From an uncultured Aquimarina sp. (lineage in GTDB: Bacteria > Bacteroidota > Bacteroidia > Flavobacteriales > Flavobacteriaceae), in the NCBI GenBank assembly GCA_947496555.1, contig CANMDH010000011.1, positions 1 to 64,000 of the forward strand: DNA of 64,000 nt, read 5' to 3'. A model generated the notes under the pieces. It saw only the letters and a program-made list of their open reading frames with translations, was not told the DNA's origin and did not search any database. A program made the translations under genes and the position numbers. Below, piece after piece: positions 8,601-17,688 of this stretch (the stretch's first letter is position 1; every line of letters begins with the position of its first letter).

Positions 8601-9971
8601 ATGATTAAAAAATGGTATTTATGTTTACTAGTACTTTTTATTTCTTCTTGCCAATCTGATGATGATATCTCTCCCCCTATAGAAGACGCGATGAATGGCT
8701 TTTGGCTGTCAGCCGAAAAAGGGTATATTTTTGAGTTTACTGACGGTAAAGACGTGTTTTATAATATAAACGCTGCAGGATGTTCCATTCGAGATGATGA
8801 TTTTGTTCCCGAAGATTTTTTTGGATTAAAATTAGATCTTGCAAATAAAAATGAGCTGATAGCCTCTACAGACTTATCAGACTCAGAAGTAGTTTTTACT
8901 CGATTACTAGATCAAAACCCAAATTGTCTGCCTGATCAGATTTCTGCTACAGCAGATCCAAAGGTGAATTTTGACCATTTCTGGAATATTTTTAATGATT
9001 ACTATGCTTTTTTTGAAGCCAGAAATATTGATTGGTCTCAATATGAAAGCTTACGAGATCAAGTTACAGCTGATAACTTATATGATATTATAGAAGAACT
9101 AGCATTTTTGTTAGAAGATGGACATGTAAGCATTATTGATGAAGAGAATGGTGTGCAAATTGAATCAGGAGATCCAACATTATTGGAAAGGCTGAATGCT
9201 AACCTAAGTGGAGATCTTGTTATAACAAATTTTAATGATCTTTTTGATCTTGGTAATGAAAAATTGATAACCATCGTAACCGATTATTTAGGAGGAGATT
9301 TTGAGATAGATGAAAAAGAGAATATCATATGGGGATTAATCAATGATGATATTGGATACATTAATATCATAACTATGGAAGGATATGGAACAAATTTTAA
9401 TGATGAACTCCCGGCATTAAACGCTTTATTAGATAGGGTGATGAACGATGTTTCGACATCAGGAATTTCTAAACTGGTTCTAGACATGCGTTTTAACGAT
9501 GGTGGCTATGATACAGCAGCTTTGAATATGGTTTCTCGTTTTATGGATCAAGAACGAATGTTATATTCTAAAAAAGCCAGATTGGGTGACAGTTTTACAG
9601 AAAACAAATCCTTTTCTGTAGGACCTCGCGGAGATTTTCAATTCACCGGAGATATCATATTACTTACGAGTCCCTTTACCATAAGCGCAGCAGAACTTTT
9701 TACATTATGTATGAAAGATTTATCATATGTGACTATTGTAGGAGAGAATACAGCTGGTGCCTTTTCTACTATTCTTACCCATGTATTGCCTAATGGATCC
9801 GAAGTGGGGCTATCTAATGAGATATATAGTGATGCACAAGGAGAAGTTTTTGAAATTGTTGGTATTGGCCCTGAGAATCAAGAAAATCGAGTACCATTTT
9901 TATCAACTTTAGATTTTCAAGAAGAAAAAGATAGTGGAATAGAACGTGCTTTGGAATTACTAAATAATTAG
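8601..9971 (+). CDS. S41 family C-terminal processing peptidase-like lipoprotein
   Basis: The frame is open from 8526, but the start chosen is ATG 8601, because it yields a clean lipoprotein signal (MIKKWYLCLLVLFISSCQ). The 456-residue product has an N-terminal lipocalin-like region and an S41 catalytic core. Core segments are DHFWNIFNDYYAFFEAR (tricorn/S41 helical start), LEDGHVSI, GYINIITMEG, LDMRFNDGG and the nucleophile region SPFTISAAELF. The Ser in TISAAE fits the S41 nucleophile. No PDZ domain is obvious. It should cleave or scavenge peptides at the envelope. A strong hairpin follows the gene. Confidence 0.85.
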   Translation: MIKKWYLCLLVLFISSCQSDDDISPPIEDAMNGFWLSAEKGYIFEFTDGKDVFYNINAAGCSIRDDDFVPEDFFGLKLDLANKNELIASTDLSDSEVVFTRLLDQNPNCLPDQISATADPKVNFDHFWNIFNDYYAFFEARNIDWSQYESLRDQVTADNLYDIIEELAFLLEDGHVSIIDEENGVQIESGDPTLLERLNANLSGDLVITNFNDLFDLGNEKLITIVTDYLGGDFEIDEKENIIWGLINDDIGYINIITMEGYGTNFNDELPALNALLDRVMNDVSTSGISKLVLDMRFNDGGYDTAALNMVSRFMDQERMLYSKKARLGDSFTENKSFSVGPRGDFQFTGDIILLTSPFTISAAELFTLCMKDLSYVTIVGENTAGAFSTILTHVLPNGSEVGLSNEIYSDAQGEVFEIVGIGPENQENRVPFLSTLDFQEEKDSGIERALELLNN

Positions 9972-9980
9972 ACCGTTTCT

Positions 9981-10030
9981 AAGCCAAGTAAACAAGGTCG
10001 TCTAAGACAAAGCAGCCTTGTTTACTGCTT
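9981..10030. terminator. Hairpin between convergent genes
   Basis: Arms agtaaacaagg (9987-9997) and ccttgtttact (10016-10026) pair over 11 bases, extended by aagc/gctt (9981-9984, 10027-10030) after a bulge. It sits between the convergent S41 and acetyltransferase genes and probably ends both transcripts, although no long T-run follows. Confidence 0.6.
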
Positions 10031-10064
10031 ATCCACTTACCTATCTGCAAGCTAAGAGAAAACT

Positions 10065-10886
10065 TCATAACAGCATCTCCATCTCATATTGATCCACAGT
10101 ATTTTTTAAACCGATTTCTTCTAAAACATCAATCTTTTCTTTTAAGACTTCATCTACATTATTGATTTTTATAGTCTTTGATACACTTTGTATGGCAGTA
10201 AATAATCGTATCCAATTATTTGTGCTTTCTCTTAATACGTTAAATTGAGATATGTACCCATTTTCTGGATTGATAATAAAATAAGAGTCAGAATTACCAT
10301 CTACAGAAATAATATAATAGTCATACTTTCCTTTTGTAACCGTAGCATAGTAATTATCCCAGGAATATGTGTTTTGATGCAAAGTTTTCCAGTCAAAATA
10401 GCTACTCTCGACTGTTTTCAATTCAAAGTCTTGCACTTTATTTTTAAGTAGAAAATCTCCATAATAGCACTTAAAGCTTTTAGTAATAGTAAAGCCAATG
10501 CCTTCATAAACTTTTATAGCTCTTTTGTTATCTTTTATGACTTCTAACCGGCATTCTGATATGCTGTGTTTTTGTAATTCAGGAAGCGCAAATTGATAGA
10601 TGGATCTTACAATATATCGCCCTCTATATTCAGGAAGTACTCCTGTACCTGTATTAAAGGCTATTAATTTTCCATTACGTTCATCAATGGCATTAATGAT
10701 AAAACCCACCAATGTATTGCCATCAAACATTCCGTAAGATAAATCTAACCGTACGCCTGCTGTTTTCCATCGTTCCTTATAATAGTTATGCTCAATTGGC
10801 ATTTTTACAAAATAATTCTCAAATGCTTTTAGAAAACATTCCATAATAATGGAAAAATCAATTTGCTCTAAATTTTTAACTTGCAT
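10065..10886 (-). CDS. GNAT family N-acetyltransferase
   Basis: A 273-residue protein with a GNAT domain in its first half. The acetyl-CoA binding loop appears as GVLPEYRGRYIVRSIY (about residues 92-107; the classic form is Q/RxxGxG/A). It is followed by the motif LEVIKDNKRAIKVYEGIGF, which marks the end of the fold. The last 120 residues form a second domain with weak resemblance to another GNAT-like half (..YYIISVDGNSDSYFIINPENGYISQF..), so the protein may be a two-lobed GNAT. The substrate cannot be predicted. It stands alone, convergent with the S41 gene. Confidence 0.85.
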   Translation of the reverse strand: MQVKNLEQIDFSIIMECFLKAFENYFVKMPIEHNYYKERWKTAGVRLDLSYGMFDGNTLVGFIINAIDERNGKLIAFNTGTGVLPEYRGRYIVRSIYQFALPELQKHSISECRLEVIKDNKRAIKVYEGIGFTITKSFKCYYGDFLLKNKVQDFELKTVESSYFDWKTLHQNTYSWDNYYATVTKGKYDYYIISVDGNSDSYFIINPENGYISQFNVLRESTNNWIRLFTAIQSVSKTIKINNVDEVLKEKIDVLEEIGLKNTVDQYEMEMLL

Positions 10887-11009
10887 AGGTATCCTTATCT
10901 AAAAATTAGTAGTTTCTCTATTAGGGTTTTTCAGCTTGAGTATAATGAAAATACGTATGCTAAGGTAAACTACCACTTATAAACTTTTTAGTTTCACCCT
11001 TTAAAGTAA

Positions 11010-11864
11010 TCATTTAAATAACGTTTTTAGGCCATTTTTTAGTTCAAAAATAGATTTCACCTCTTTATAATCTAGTGTCTTATTAAAAACTGCAAGCTCA
11101 TCCATCAAGCCAATATAGCCTAGACCTAGCATGATTTTTCCTTTTTCTGCTTCCCATGTAAAAGGATCATTAACATCTTTTATAACACCTTTAAATTGAC
11201 CGTCCAAGTATAATTTGCAGGCAGATTTATTTGTGTTCACTTCGGAATACGTAATGACAATGTGCGTCCATTTTCCGCTTTTAAAAGGAGGATATTTTAC
11301 GGTAACAGTACGTTTTTTCCACTTGGTTTCATCGTTTTTATTTTCCGGATTCCAAACTTCTAAATCTCCCATAGCTCCTAATCTAAATTGTCTTGGGTTA
11401 TCATCTGTGAAATCTACCCATAAGGCTGCATCATTGTACCTAACATCTGTAATACATATTGGATCGCAATAGCCTGGTGCTAAGTCTTTGTTGGGATCTA
11501 ATTGCAACCAAAACGATACGGTACCGCTCCATGATTTACTACTATACCCCACATTTTTATAGGCCTTATAAAAGATTGCAGAAGTGTTTGCTTTTTTAAA
11601 GTGAAGCGCATCACCCGTAAGTCCTTTATTTTTTGCTAAAACAACATTAGGGTTGTGCAAACCAGGTTTTGCATTAGCTACTTTTTTATAATTTTCGGCT
11701 GTATATATCATTGCATCGCCAACAGATACATCTGCAGATAGTTTTCCGTCAAAAGAACTATAAAAAAGTATATGGTCTTTTAATTGTTTATTTTGCGAAA
11801 AAGAAATATTGGTAATGAGAAAAAAGATTACACTAGATACAGATAAAAGCATAGTTGTTTTCAT
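11010..11864 (-). CDS. Exported LamG/concanavalin-A-like domain protein
   Basis: Exported protein (284 residues) with a signal peptide ending ..ITNISFSQ. A single LamG-like jelly-roll covers most of the mature part: FYSSFDGKLSADVSVGD, GTVSFWLQLDPNKDL, GKWTHIVITYSEV, CKLYLDGQFKG and GLMDELAVFNKTLDYKEV. These segments match the usual LamG_3 pattern. Such domains bind glycans or other ligands. No catalytic domain is attached. It lies 30 bp downstream of the racemase gene on the same strand, so cotranscription is possible. Confidence 0.8.
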   Translation of the reverse strand: MKTTMLLSVSSVIFFLITNISFSQNKQLKDHILFYSSFDGKLSADVSVGDAMIYTAENYKKVANAKPGLHNPNVVLAKNKGLTGDALHFKKANTSAIFYKAYKNVGYSSKSWSGTVSFWLQLDPNKDLAPGYCDPICITDVRYNDAALWVDFTDDNPRQFRLGAMGDLEVWNPENKNDETKWKKRTVTVKYPPFKSGKWTHIVITYSEVNTNKSACKLYLDGQFKGVIKDVNDPFTWEAEKGKIMLGLGYIGLMDELAVFNKTLDYKEVKSIFELKNGLKTLFK

Positions 11865-11893
11865 GATTTTTTGATTAAAGATTACTATTCATA

Positions 11894-12589
11894 TTAATTA
11901 TGTACACTCCATTCAATAGCTTTATAAGCATGAATTTTTCCTGTGTCAAATATTGGAATATCAATATCTAATTCTGAAATTAGCATAGGTAATTCTGTAC
12001 AACCCAAAATGACACCCTGTGCTCCTTGTTTTTGTAGTTTTTTTATAATCTCAATAATTTTTTGCTTTGAAGAAATTGTGAATTGCCCATTCACTAATTC
12101 ATTATAAATTATATCATGGATAACTTGTCTATCAACTGTATCAGGAATCAAAATTTCGAGCCCAAAATCATTCATCAATGTTTTGGTATAAAAATCTTTT
12201 TCCATAGTGAATTTCGTACCTAATAAGGCTACTTTTTTTAAACCTACTTTTTTGATAGATTCACCAGTGGTTGTAGCGATATGCATGAACGGAATACTCA
12301 CATTTTCAGAAATATAATGACTAACTAAATGTATGGTGTTTGTACACAGCAAAATAATATCTGCCCCAGCCCTTTCTAACTGTTGGGCAGCTTGTTTCAT
12401 TAGTTCTCCTATAGCTTTCCAATCGCCTTCAAAAGTTAATCGTTCTATGTCTGCAAAATCAACTGACACTATAATACATTTTGCAGAATGCGAACCTCCT
12501 AGTATATCTTTTGCTTTGGTATTTAAAAACTCATAATATAGTTTTGATGATTCCCAACTCATTCCTCCTATCAATCCTATTGTTTTCAT
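11894..12589 (-). CDS. Aspartate/glutamate racemase family protein
   Basis: A cofactor-independent racemase of 231 residues. The start is the ATG at 12589 (MKTIGLIGGMSWESS), which begins exactly as family members do; the longer frame to 12640 adds an unlikely 17 residues. Both catalytic-Cys regions are present: LLCTNTIH and ILGCTELPML. The family interconverts L- and D-Asp, Glu or similar amino acids through two Cys acting as acid and base. It is divergent from a LysR-type regulator 132 bp away, the classic arrangement in which the regulator controls the neighbour. Confidence 0.88.
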   Translation of the reverse strand: MKTIGLIGGMSWESSKLYYEFLNTKAKDILGGSHSAKCIIVSVDFADIERLTFEGDWKAIGELMKQAAQQLERAGADIILLCTNTIHLVSHYISENVSIPFMHIATTTGESIKKVGLKKVALLGTKFTMEKDFYTKTLMNDFGLEILIPDTVDRQVIHDIIYNELVNGQFTISSKQKIIEIIKKLQKQGAQGVILGCTELPMLISELDIDIPIFDTGKIHAYKAIEWSVHN

Positions 12590-12707
12590 AGTTATCTTAC
12601 TTTCTATCAAAATTAGTGAGAGGATGAAAACTTTAACCAAAAGTTAATTGAATCCTTTTGAGATCATAGTTGATATTTTTTCAACTACATAGATGTATAT
12701 AGTATCG

Positions 12708-12715
12708 TATCTTTG
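12708..12715 (+). promoter_or_regulatory. TAnnTTTG-type -7 element close to the LysR start
   Basis: The sequence tatctttg fits the Bacteroidetes -7 consensus TAnnTTTG exactly and ends only six bases before the ATG at 12722. Transcription would begin at or near the start codon, giving a leaderless or very short-leader mRNA. No -33 TTTG at the ideal spacing is visible, so this is tentative. Confidence 0.4.
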
Positions 12716-12721
12716 ATAGAT

Positions 12722-13612
12722 ATGGAATTAAAATATTTTAGACTTATTAAAACCATTGTTGAAGAAGGCAGTCTCGCCAATTCTTCTGAACTTTTGTTTT
12801 TAACGCAATCAGCCTTAAGCCATCAATTACGAGATCTAGAGGAACGTTTGGGTTATAAAGTTTTTATTAGGTCCAGAAATAAATGGGAATTAACCCAAGA
12901 AGGTTCCGAACTATATAAATTGGCTAATAAACTATTCACTTCTATTGATGAAAGTTTTAGTGCTATAAAGCATATTAAAGAAGGTTCAAAAGGTTCTATT
13001 AAATTGAGTGCAGAATGTCAATCGTTTTTTCATTCTATCCCATCGTTTATCCAAAAAATGGGTATGCTCTATCCTGAAATTGACATCGATGTAACTCTTG
13101 GTGCAACACACCAAACAATATCACAAGTATTATCTAATGATATAGACATTGCTATTGTGACATCAAAACCAGCATCTGATGAACTTTCTAGTATTCTTGT
13201 TTTTAAAGATGAGATTTTTGCTATTATGCATAAAGAGAATTCATTAAATAATTTAGAGTATTTAGATGCTAGTCATTTTGGAAATGTACATTTGTTAATT
13301 AACTCTTTTCCAATAGAAGGTGTAGCGGTTTACGAACAATTTCTAAAGCCAAATAGAATACATCCAATCAAGATTTCTGCTATTCCATTTACCGAAATTA
13401 CATTATCAATGATTGAAGCAAATATGGGTATTATGTGCGCTCCAAAATGGCAATTGACTCCTTTTAAATTGTCAAAAGAGTTGACATTTAAACGTATTGG
13501 TAAAAATGGTTTAAAACGAAACCATTACTTGGTTGTAAAAAAGGAAAATCGTAATAAAAAGTATATACACGATTTCATTTCTAGTTTTGAAGAAGATTTT
13601 TTAGAAGTATAA
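12722..13612 (+). CDS. LysR-type transcriptional regulator (MetR-like)
   Basis: A 296-residue LysR regulator. The N-terminal winged HTH (MELKYFRLIKTIVEEGSLAN..., TQSALSHQLRDLEERLGYKV) is followed by a periplasmic-binding-like effector domain (about 90-290). The ligand is unknown; the general shape resembles MetR-like members. An in-frame TTG at 12713 exists, but ATG 12722 gives the standard N-terminus. The gene is divergent from the racemase and probably regulates it and itself. It is convergent with the oxidoreductase gene, with 53 bp between the stops. Confidence 0.88.
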   Translation: MELKYFRLIKTIVEEGSLANSSELLFLTQSALSHQLRDLEERLGYKVFIRSRNKWELTQEGSELYKLANKLFTSIDESFSAIKHIKEGSKGSIKLSAECQSFFHSIPSFIQKMGMLYPEIDIDVTLGATHQTISQVLSNDIDIAIVTSKPASDELSSILVFKDEIFAIMHKENSLNNLEYLDASHFGNVHLLINSFPIEGVAVYEQFLKPNRIHPIKISAIPFTEITLSMIEANMGIMCAPKWQLTPFKLSKELTFKRIGKNGLKRNHYLVVKKENRNKKYIHDFISSFEEDFLEV

Positions 13613-13665
13613 TCCCTACGACTATCTCATTTTTGAATTATATAGGGTTTTCGCGATCTAACTTG

Positions 13666-14658
13666 CTATGCGACTTTCAGGATCAGTTTACCCAATTTTT
13701 CTCCTGAAAATAACCTTAGAAAGGTATCATTAAAATTTTCTATTCCCTCAACAATGAATTCTTTGGACTTTAATTTTCCCTCCATAAGCCATTGCCCCAT
13801 TTGCATATACGCAGTCTGGTAGTCCTTGGCGTAATCTATGACAACAAACCCTTCCATTCTGGCTCTGTTAGTGAGTAACGAATAATAATTGGAAGGTCCT
13901 TTAAACTTCTTGCTGTTATACTGGGAGATTGCACCGCAAATAACAATGCGTGCCTTCCTGTTGATCTGAGTGAGCACTATATCTAGTATTTCACCTCCTA
14001 CATTATCAAAATAAACATCGATTCCATTTGGGCATAGTACTTTTAACCGTGCTTTGATATCGTCCTTTTTGTAATCAATTGCGCCATCAAAGCCAAGCTC
14101 GTTTACTATGTAATCACATTTTTGTTTTCCTCCCGCAATACCCACAACATGGCAGCCTTTGATCTTCGCTATTTGGCCGACCGTACTTCCAACCGCTCCA
14201 GCGGCACCAGAGACCAACACGGTTTCCCCTTCTTTTGGTTGGCCTATGTCAAGCAATCCGAAATAAGCCGTACGTCCAGTCAATCCTAATACACTAAGAT
14301 ATTTTGGTAACGGAGCTCTATCCGGGTCAACTTGCACCCAACTCTTTCCATCGGTTGCCACGTATTGATGCACGCCACTCAATCCCGCATAATAATCACC
14401 TGCTTTTATATTTGAGTTTTTAGACTCGATTACTTTACCCACGCTGGCGGCACGCATCACGTCTCCAACTTGTACAGGAGGAAGATATGATTTTGCATCT
14501 TTGACCCAGCCACGCATGGCAGGATCAATAGATATATATTCTGTTTTAATCAAGGCTTCACCTTCTTCAATTACAGGAAGAGGTCGCTCTTCTAATTTCC
14601 ATGTTGATTCATCAGGTAATCCTTCTGGCCTTTTAGCCAATAATACTCGTTTATTCAT
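13666..14658 (-). CDS. NADP-dependent MDR oxidoreductase (prostaglandin reductase/CurA type)
   Basis: A complete medium-chain dehydrogenase/reductase without structural zinc (330 residues). It starts NKRVLLAKRPEGLPDESTWK and has the family pattern SIDPAMRGW, the dinucleotide-binding stretch VLVSGAAGAVGSTVGQIAK (about 148-166), and VYFDNVGGEILD. This subgroup (leukotriene B4 12-hydroxydehydrogenase/CurA-like) reduces the double bond of alpha,beta-unsaturated ketones and aldehydes with NADPH. A role in detoxifying reactive carbonyls is likely. The acetyltransferase gene lies 50 bp upstream on the same strand. Confidence 0.9.
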   Translation of the reverse strand: MNKRVLLAKRPEGLPDESTWKLEERPLPVIEEGEALIKTEYISIDPAMRGWVKDAKSYLPPVQVGDVMRAASVGKVIESKNSNIKAGDYYAGLSGVHQYVATDGKSWVQVDPDRAPLPKYLSVLGLTGRTAYFGLLDIGQPKEGETVLVSGAAGAVGSTVGQIAKIKGCHVVGIAGGKQKCDYIVNELGFDGAIDYKKDDIKARLKVLCPNGIDVYFDNVGGEILDIVLTQINRKARIVICGAISQYNSKKFKGPSNYYSLLTNRARMEGFVVIDYAKDYQTAYMQMGQWLMEGKLKSKEFIVEGIENFNDTFLRLFSGEKLGKLILKVA

Positions 14659-14708
14659 AAGTTTGATTTTAAAGAGTTTATACCAAAAACTTACGTTTAC
14701 TTTGACTC

Positions 14709-15464
14709 TTAAATATTGAGTTCTTTTTTTAAAATATTTCTGAATCGTGTAGCGCTTAAATAATGGTCTTCCAGCAATTTACCGTCGCGTAAAAGATTAA
14801 AAACACCAAAACCTGAAGGTGCCATTTTCGCCTCTTTTACTGTATTTATTTTTGTTACTTTTAAATCTACATCGTGGTCCATCGCAACGTTTAGTATTGC
14901 TGTTACCGACTTCTCGTTCCATGGACATTGGTCTGCATAGCTCAAATGCCAACCTTTATACTTTTTTTGTTGACTATGCCAGTCAAGCAATCTTGGCTTT
15001 TTAGCATTATTGTTCCATGTCTTGGCTAGTAATTCAAATCGGTCTTTCGCTTCAATTTGTTTGAAGCCATTTTTTTCAAATAATGTTTTATTCGCTAGCC
15101 AACCACCGGTACTTGTCATTACGCACAGGCCATCCATACTTTTAACTTTTGCCTCCTTTTCGGCATCTTCAATTAACATAGAGCCATACCCTTTATTCCT
15201 TTCCTTTTTAGAATAAATGTATGTACAATGAATGAACATATAATTATCGGCATCTATTGGTCGCCACGCATTTTTGGCGGGGACATATTCAATAAAACCG
15301 ATCATCTTGTCTTCATCGTTTTTTAGAATCTTTATTTTTAAGCCCTCTTTGTGGCGCTTTTCAAACCAGTTACGTTTATCTTTAAATCCGTGTCTTTTTG
15401 TATCCTTTATGCAGAAAAAAGTTTCTTTTATCACATTTTCTGGTGTTACTTCTACTATTTTCAT
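14709..15464 (-). CDS. GNAT acetyltransferase with YoaP-like C-terminal domain
   Basis: A two-domain protein of 251 residues. The first 140 residues form a GNAT fold with the acetyl-CoA loop SKKERNKGYGSMLIEDAE and ..LANKTLFEKNGFKQIE. The C-terminal 100 residues match the YoaP-like domain: YKGWHLSYADQCPW followed by ..FGVFNLLRDGKLLEDHYLSATRF. This resembles a thioredoxin-like fold with a CPW site but no second Cys (CPWN). The substrate is unknown. It starts 10 bp after the NTF2-like gene, so the two form an operon, probably continuing into the oxidoreductase gene. Confidence 0.82.
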   Translation of the reverse strand: MKIVEVTPENVIKETFFCIKDTKRHGFKDKRNWFEKRHKEGLKIKILKNDEDKMIGFIEYVPAKNAWRPIDADNYMFIHCTYIYSKKERNKGYGSMLIEDAEKEAKVKSMDGLCVMTSTGGWLANKTLFEKNGFKQIEAKDRFELLAKTWNNNAKKPRLLDWHSQQKKYKGWHLSYADQCPWNEKSVTAILNVAMDHDVDLKVTKINTVKEAKMAPSGFGVFNLLRDGKLLEDHYLSATRFRNILKKELNI

Positions 15465-15474
15465 GATGTTTGTA

Positions 15475-15864
15475 TTATGATTCGAGAAACTTGGCAGTAT
15501 GTGTCACGGGGATGTCCCAGGCTTCTTTGATCGTACCATCAATAATACACCATAGTACGACAGCGTCAATCTCCATTTGTTTGCCTTCTAGAAACATGGT
15601 GTCTTTAACATGTGTAACAATTAGCTCATCTCCCAAAGGGGTTATGGATACAGGATTTACCTTAAATGAGCCATTGGTGCGACCTGCCAATGTTTTGAAG
15701 AAGTCCTTTAAACCAGAGAGGCCTAAATAGTCTCCTTCTAGTTCGGGCAATTCAGGATTATAATAATGCCAAACGAAATCTTCTGCAATGATTTTGGCAC
15801 TTGCTTCCAAGTTGGTAAGATCAAGTCTTTTTAAAACCTCAATATTTGGATGTTCTTTGTTCAT
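15475..15864 (-). CDS. NTF2-like/SnoaL-like small protein
   Basis: A 129-residue NTF2-fold protein, from the ATG at 15864 (MNKEHPNIEVLKRLDLT); the frame also has a GTG at 15882 that adds six residues. Typical SnoaL-like elements are the pattern EDFVWHYYNPELPELEGDYLGLSGLKDFFK and ..IDAVVLWCIIDGTIKEAWDIP. Members bind small hydrophobic ligands or act as isomerases and cyclases, but no catalytic residue can be named here. It is the first gene of the run 15864-13666. Confidence 0.8.
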   Translation of the reverse strand: MNKEHPNIEVLKRLDLTNLEASAKIIAEDFVWHYYNPELPELEGDYLGLSGLKDFFKTLAGRTNGSFKVNPVSITPLGDELIVTHVKDTMFLEGKQMEIDAVVLWCIIDGTIKEAWDIPVTHTAKFLES

Positions 15865-16186
15865 AACACTAATTTTTAACACGTTGTTTTTTATAGCGAA
15901 CCACCTTTAGGGTTAGTGCGCCATACGCAATGGATAGGATGACTACAGAAAGCTGTTAAGTTTTTTAATTAAGCATTAAAGCTACTCGTTGTCAGTGATT
16001 TAAAAAATGATATAAGTCATTACACACATCTAACTATCCACAACATAAAAAAATCTTAATCTTCAAAATTATATCGTACCAAAGCAAAGTGACCCTTCGG
16101 CATGCAGAGGACAGGCACCATGTAAGTACATGATAGTATATTTATATTAAAGTTTTGCTTAAATGTTCTATCCTAAATAGTTTCAC
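15865..16186. other. Intergenic region between two minus-strand genes
   Basis: This 322-bp gap holds no convincing open frame. On the minus strand the sequence taattttg (16064-16071) fits TAnnTTTG and could be a promoter for the NTF2-like operon, but no properly spaced -33 element is visible. A weak imperfect repeat of tacatg-like sequence near 16120-16135 is not convincing. Confidence 0.35.
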
Positions 16187-16756
16187 TCACCAATGTTCCG
16201 TTCCCGGTTTCCCTTTAAAAGGTCCTACTAAGTCTGAAGTGATCCATCCTGCATAAAACTCGCTAGCTTGTGCCTCTACTTCTTCTCTGTCGATATAACA
16301 ATTAAGATGTTGAGGATAAAACGCTACATGATCTTTTAATGCTGAAAATTCTAGAAAAGGAATCGGATATGACCAAGCTACCGGTCGATTGATCATGGAT
16401 TTCAAGGCGAAGTAAATCGCATTCCCCTTCCATTCACATATTGAACTCTTACCTGGTATTTTAACAAGTGCACTCATGTCTATATCACACTTAGGTATAT
16501 AATATGTCGGTGGACTGGCAGTCTCAAGCACAACAAGACTATCACGGGAATCTGCAATAGTTTTACCTTGATAGTTAACCAATATTTGTTTACTGATTTT
16601 TTCTGTAATTGGAGGGCGCGGAAAATCCCAAACGGATCGTTGTCCCTCCTTTGGTTCTATAGCAAATGGCGGTCTTTTATTGCCCCTGTTTTTCCAGCTT
16701 TCACGAGCCTGCTGCAACCAATTTCTAGGTGTTTTTCTTTTTTCGTTGGGTTCCAT
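16187..16756 (-). CDS. DUF427 domain-containing protein
   Basis: A 189-residue cytosolic protein. The DUF427 domain spans roughly residues 55-160: ILVNYQGKTIADSRDSLVVLETASPPTYYIPKCDI, CEWKGNAIYFAL, and ..AWSYPIPFLEFSALKDHVAFYP. The N-terminal 40 residues are basic (RKTPRNWLQQARESWKNRGN). The family is small and of unproven function, often found with redox enzymes. It appears monocistronic, 84 bp from the cytochrome gene on the same strand. Confidence 0.85.
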   Translation of the reverse strand: MEPNEKRKTPRNWLQQARESWKNRGNKRPPFAIEPKEGQRSVWDFPRPPITEKISKQILVNYQGKTIADSRDSLVVLETASPPTYYIPKCDIDMSALVKIPGKSSICEWKGNAIYFALKSMINRPVAWSYPIPFLEFSALKDHVAFYPQHLNCYIDREEVEAQASEFYAGWITSDLVGPFKGKPGTEHW

Positions 16757-16840
16757 AATAAATTTAGCTCAGATCTTTTATCGGTTAATTAAACTTTAAC
16801 AGATTTGTATAAAAGCCGTTTTCATAGATACGTAAACTAC

Positions 16841-17323
16841 TCAATACTGATAAGGATAGTAACCCGTAGGTTGTGTTTTTATTTTATATTCCGATTGAAG
16901 AAAAGCAACTAGATCAATAAGTTCTTGAACAGTCATAAGTTCATTATAATTCTTCATCTTTGAAAGACCGTCTTGATCGGTAGCTTCGGCATCCGTTTTT
17001 TGTTTGTAGCTCCGTGCGATTTTGTGAGAAGGATTAATAACTGAAGTGACCAGATCTCCATAAGATTTCTTAATAGATACTTCACCACCTAGAAATATGT
17101 TAAGATTATCACTTCCTCCCTTCCACTCGATTCCTGAAATACTATGACATTCATTACAGGACAACCTCACATAGTTCGCTTTTCCTTTTTCAATGTCGCC
17201 TACGGGTAATGTAAATCCACGCGCATCCTCATTGCAACTACTTGTAAGTAGGCCCATACATAATAAGATAAACATCAGTACATAATTCGACAGATCGCCC
17301 AAAATTTTATTTTTACCAGACAT
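16841..17323 (-). CDS. Monoheme cytochrome c lipoprotein
   Basis: A 160-residue lipoprotein (signal ..MGLLTSSCNED) with one heme-binding motif CNECH (about residues 56-60) and a downstream Met-containing segment (DGLSKMKNYNEL) suitable for the axial ligand. It ends with the typical class I helix VQELIDLVAFLQSEYK. It should carry electrons in the periplasm, anchored to a membrane. The redox partner is unknown. Upstream lies the repeat-rich gap 17324-17688. Confidence 0.85.
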   Translation of the reverse strand: MSGKNKILGDLSNYVLMFILLCMGLLTSSCNEDARGFTLPVGDIEKGKANYVRLSCNECHSISGIEWKGGSDNLNIFLGGEVSIKKSYGDLVTSVINPSHKIARSYKQKTDAEATDQDGLSKMKNYNELMTVQELIDLVAFLQSEYKIKTQPTGYYPYQY

Positions 17324-17372
17324 AACCTTGTTGTTTTAAATTAAGGATTTGATTCGCCACCATAATAATGGA

Positions 17373-17680
17373 TGAAAAGAAAGATAGTGATTAAGAAAAA
17401 CCTAGAAAATGACTTTTGTCAACAAAGTAGTATTATTACAGGTGGAAATATTACTAAAATATTTGGTTATGCCTACTTCTAATATGTCCAATCGTTTTAT
17501 TAAACTTTTAATTTACTATTCCGCACCGAAAACATTTCTGCGCTATAGGGTGAAAAGAAAGATAGTGATTAAGAAAAACCTAGAAAATGACTTTTGTCAA
17601 CTAAGCCATATAGTTACGAATGGATATATTACTAAAATATTTAATTATTGTCCTCAAGCAAAACATTTCTGCCTATCGGG
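17373..17680. repeat. Imperfect tandem duplication in an intergenic region
   Basis: A 51-bp stretch beginning tgaaaagaaagatagtgatt occurs identically at 17373-17423 and 17551-17601, 178 bp apart. Further shared pieces follow in the same order: attactaaaatattt (17450 and 17629) and aaaacatttctgc (about 17529 and 17661). The gap 17324-17688 is thus two copies of one unit, the second shortened by about 45 bp. The open frames across it look non-coding. Part of the unit recurs at 26359. Confidence 0.8.
17494..17544 (+). repeat. Dispersed intergenic repeat A, copy 1
   Basis: A 51-bp segment starting gttttattaaacttttaatt and ending in gcgct matches 26359-26409 with about five differences. Both copies lie in gaps next to the ends of minus-strand genes. 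The repeat is part of the tandem unit described at 17373. Confidence 0.7.
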
Positions 17681-17688
17681 TGCAATTA

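Noticed and set aside
12590-12640. Upstream extension of the racemase start
   Set aside because: The extra 17 residues are not family-like, and ATG 12589 gives the standard MKTIGLIGGMSWESS start.
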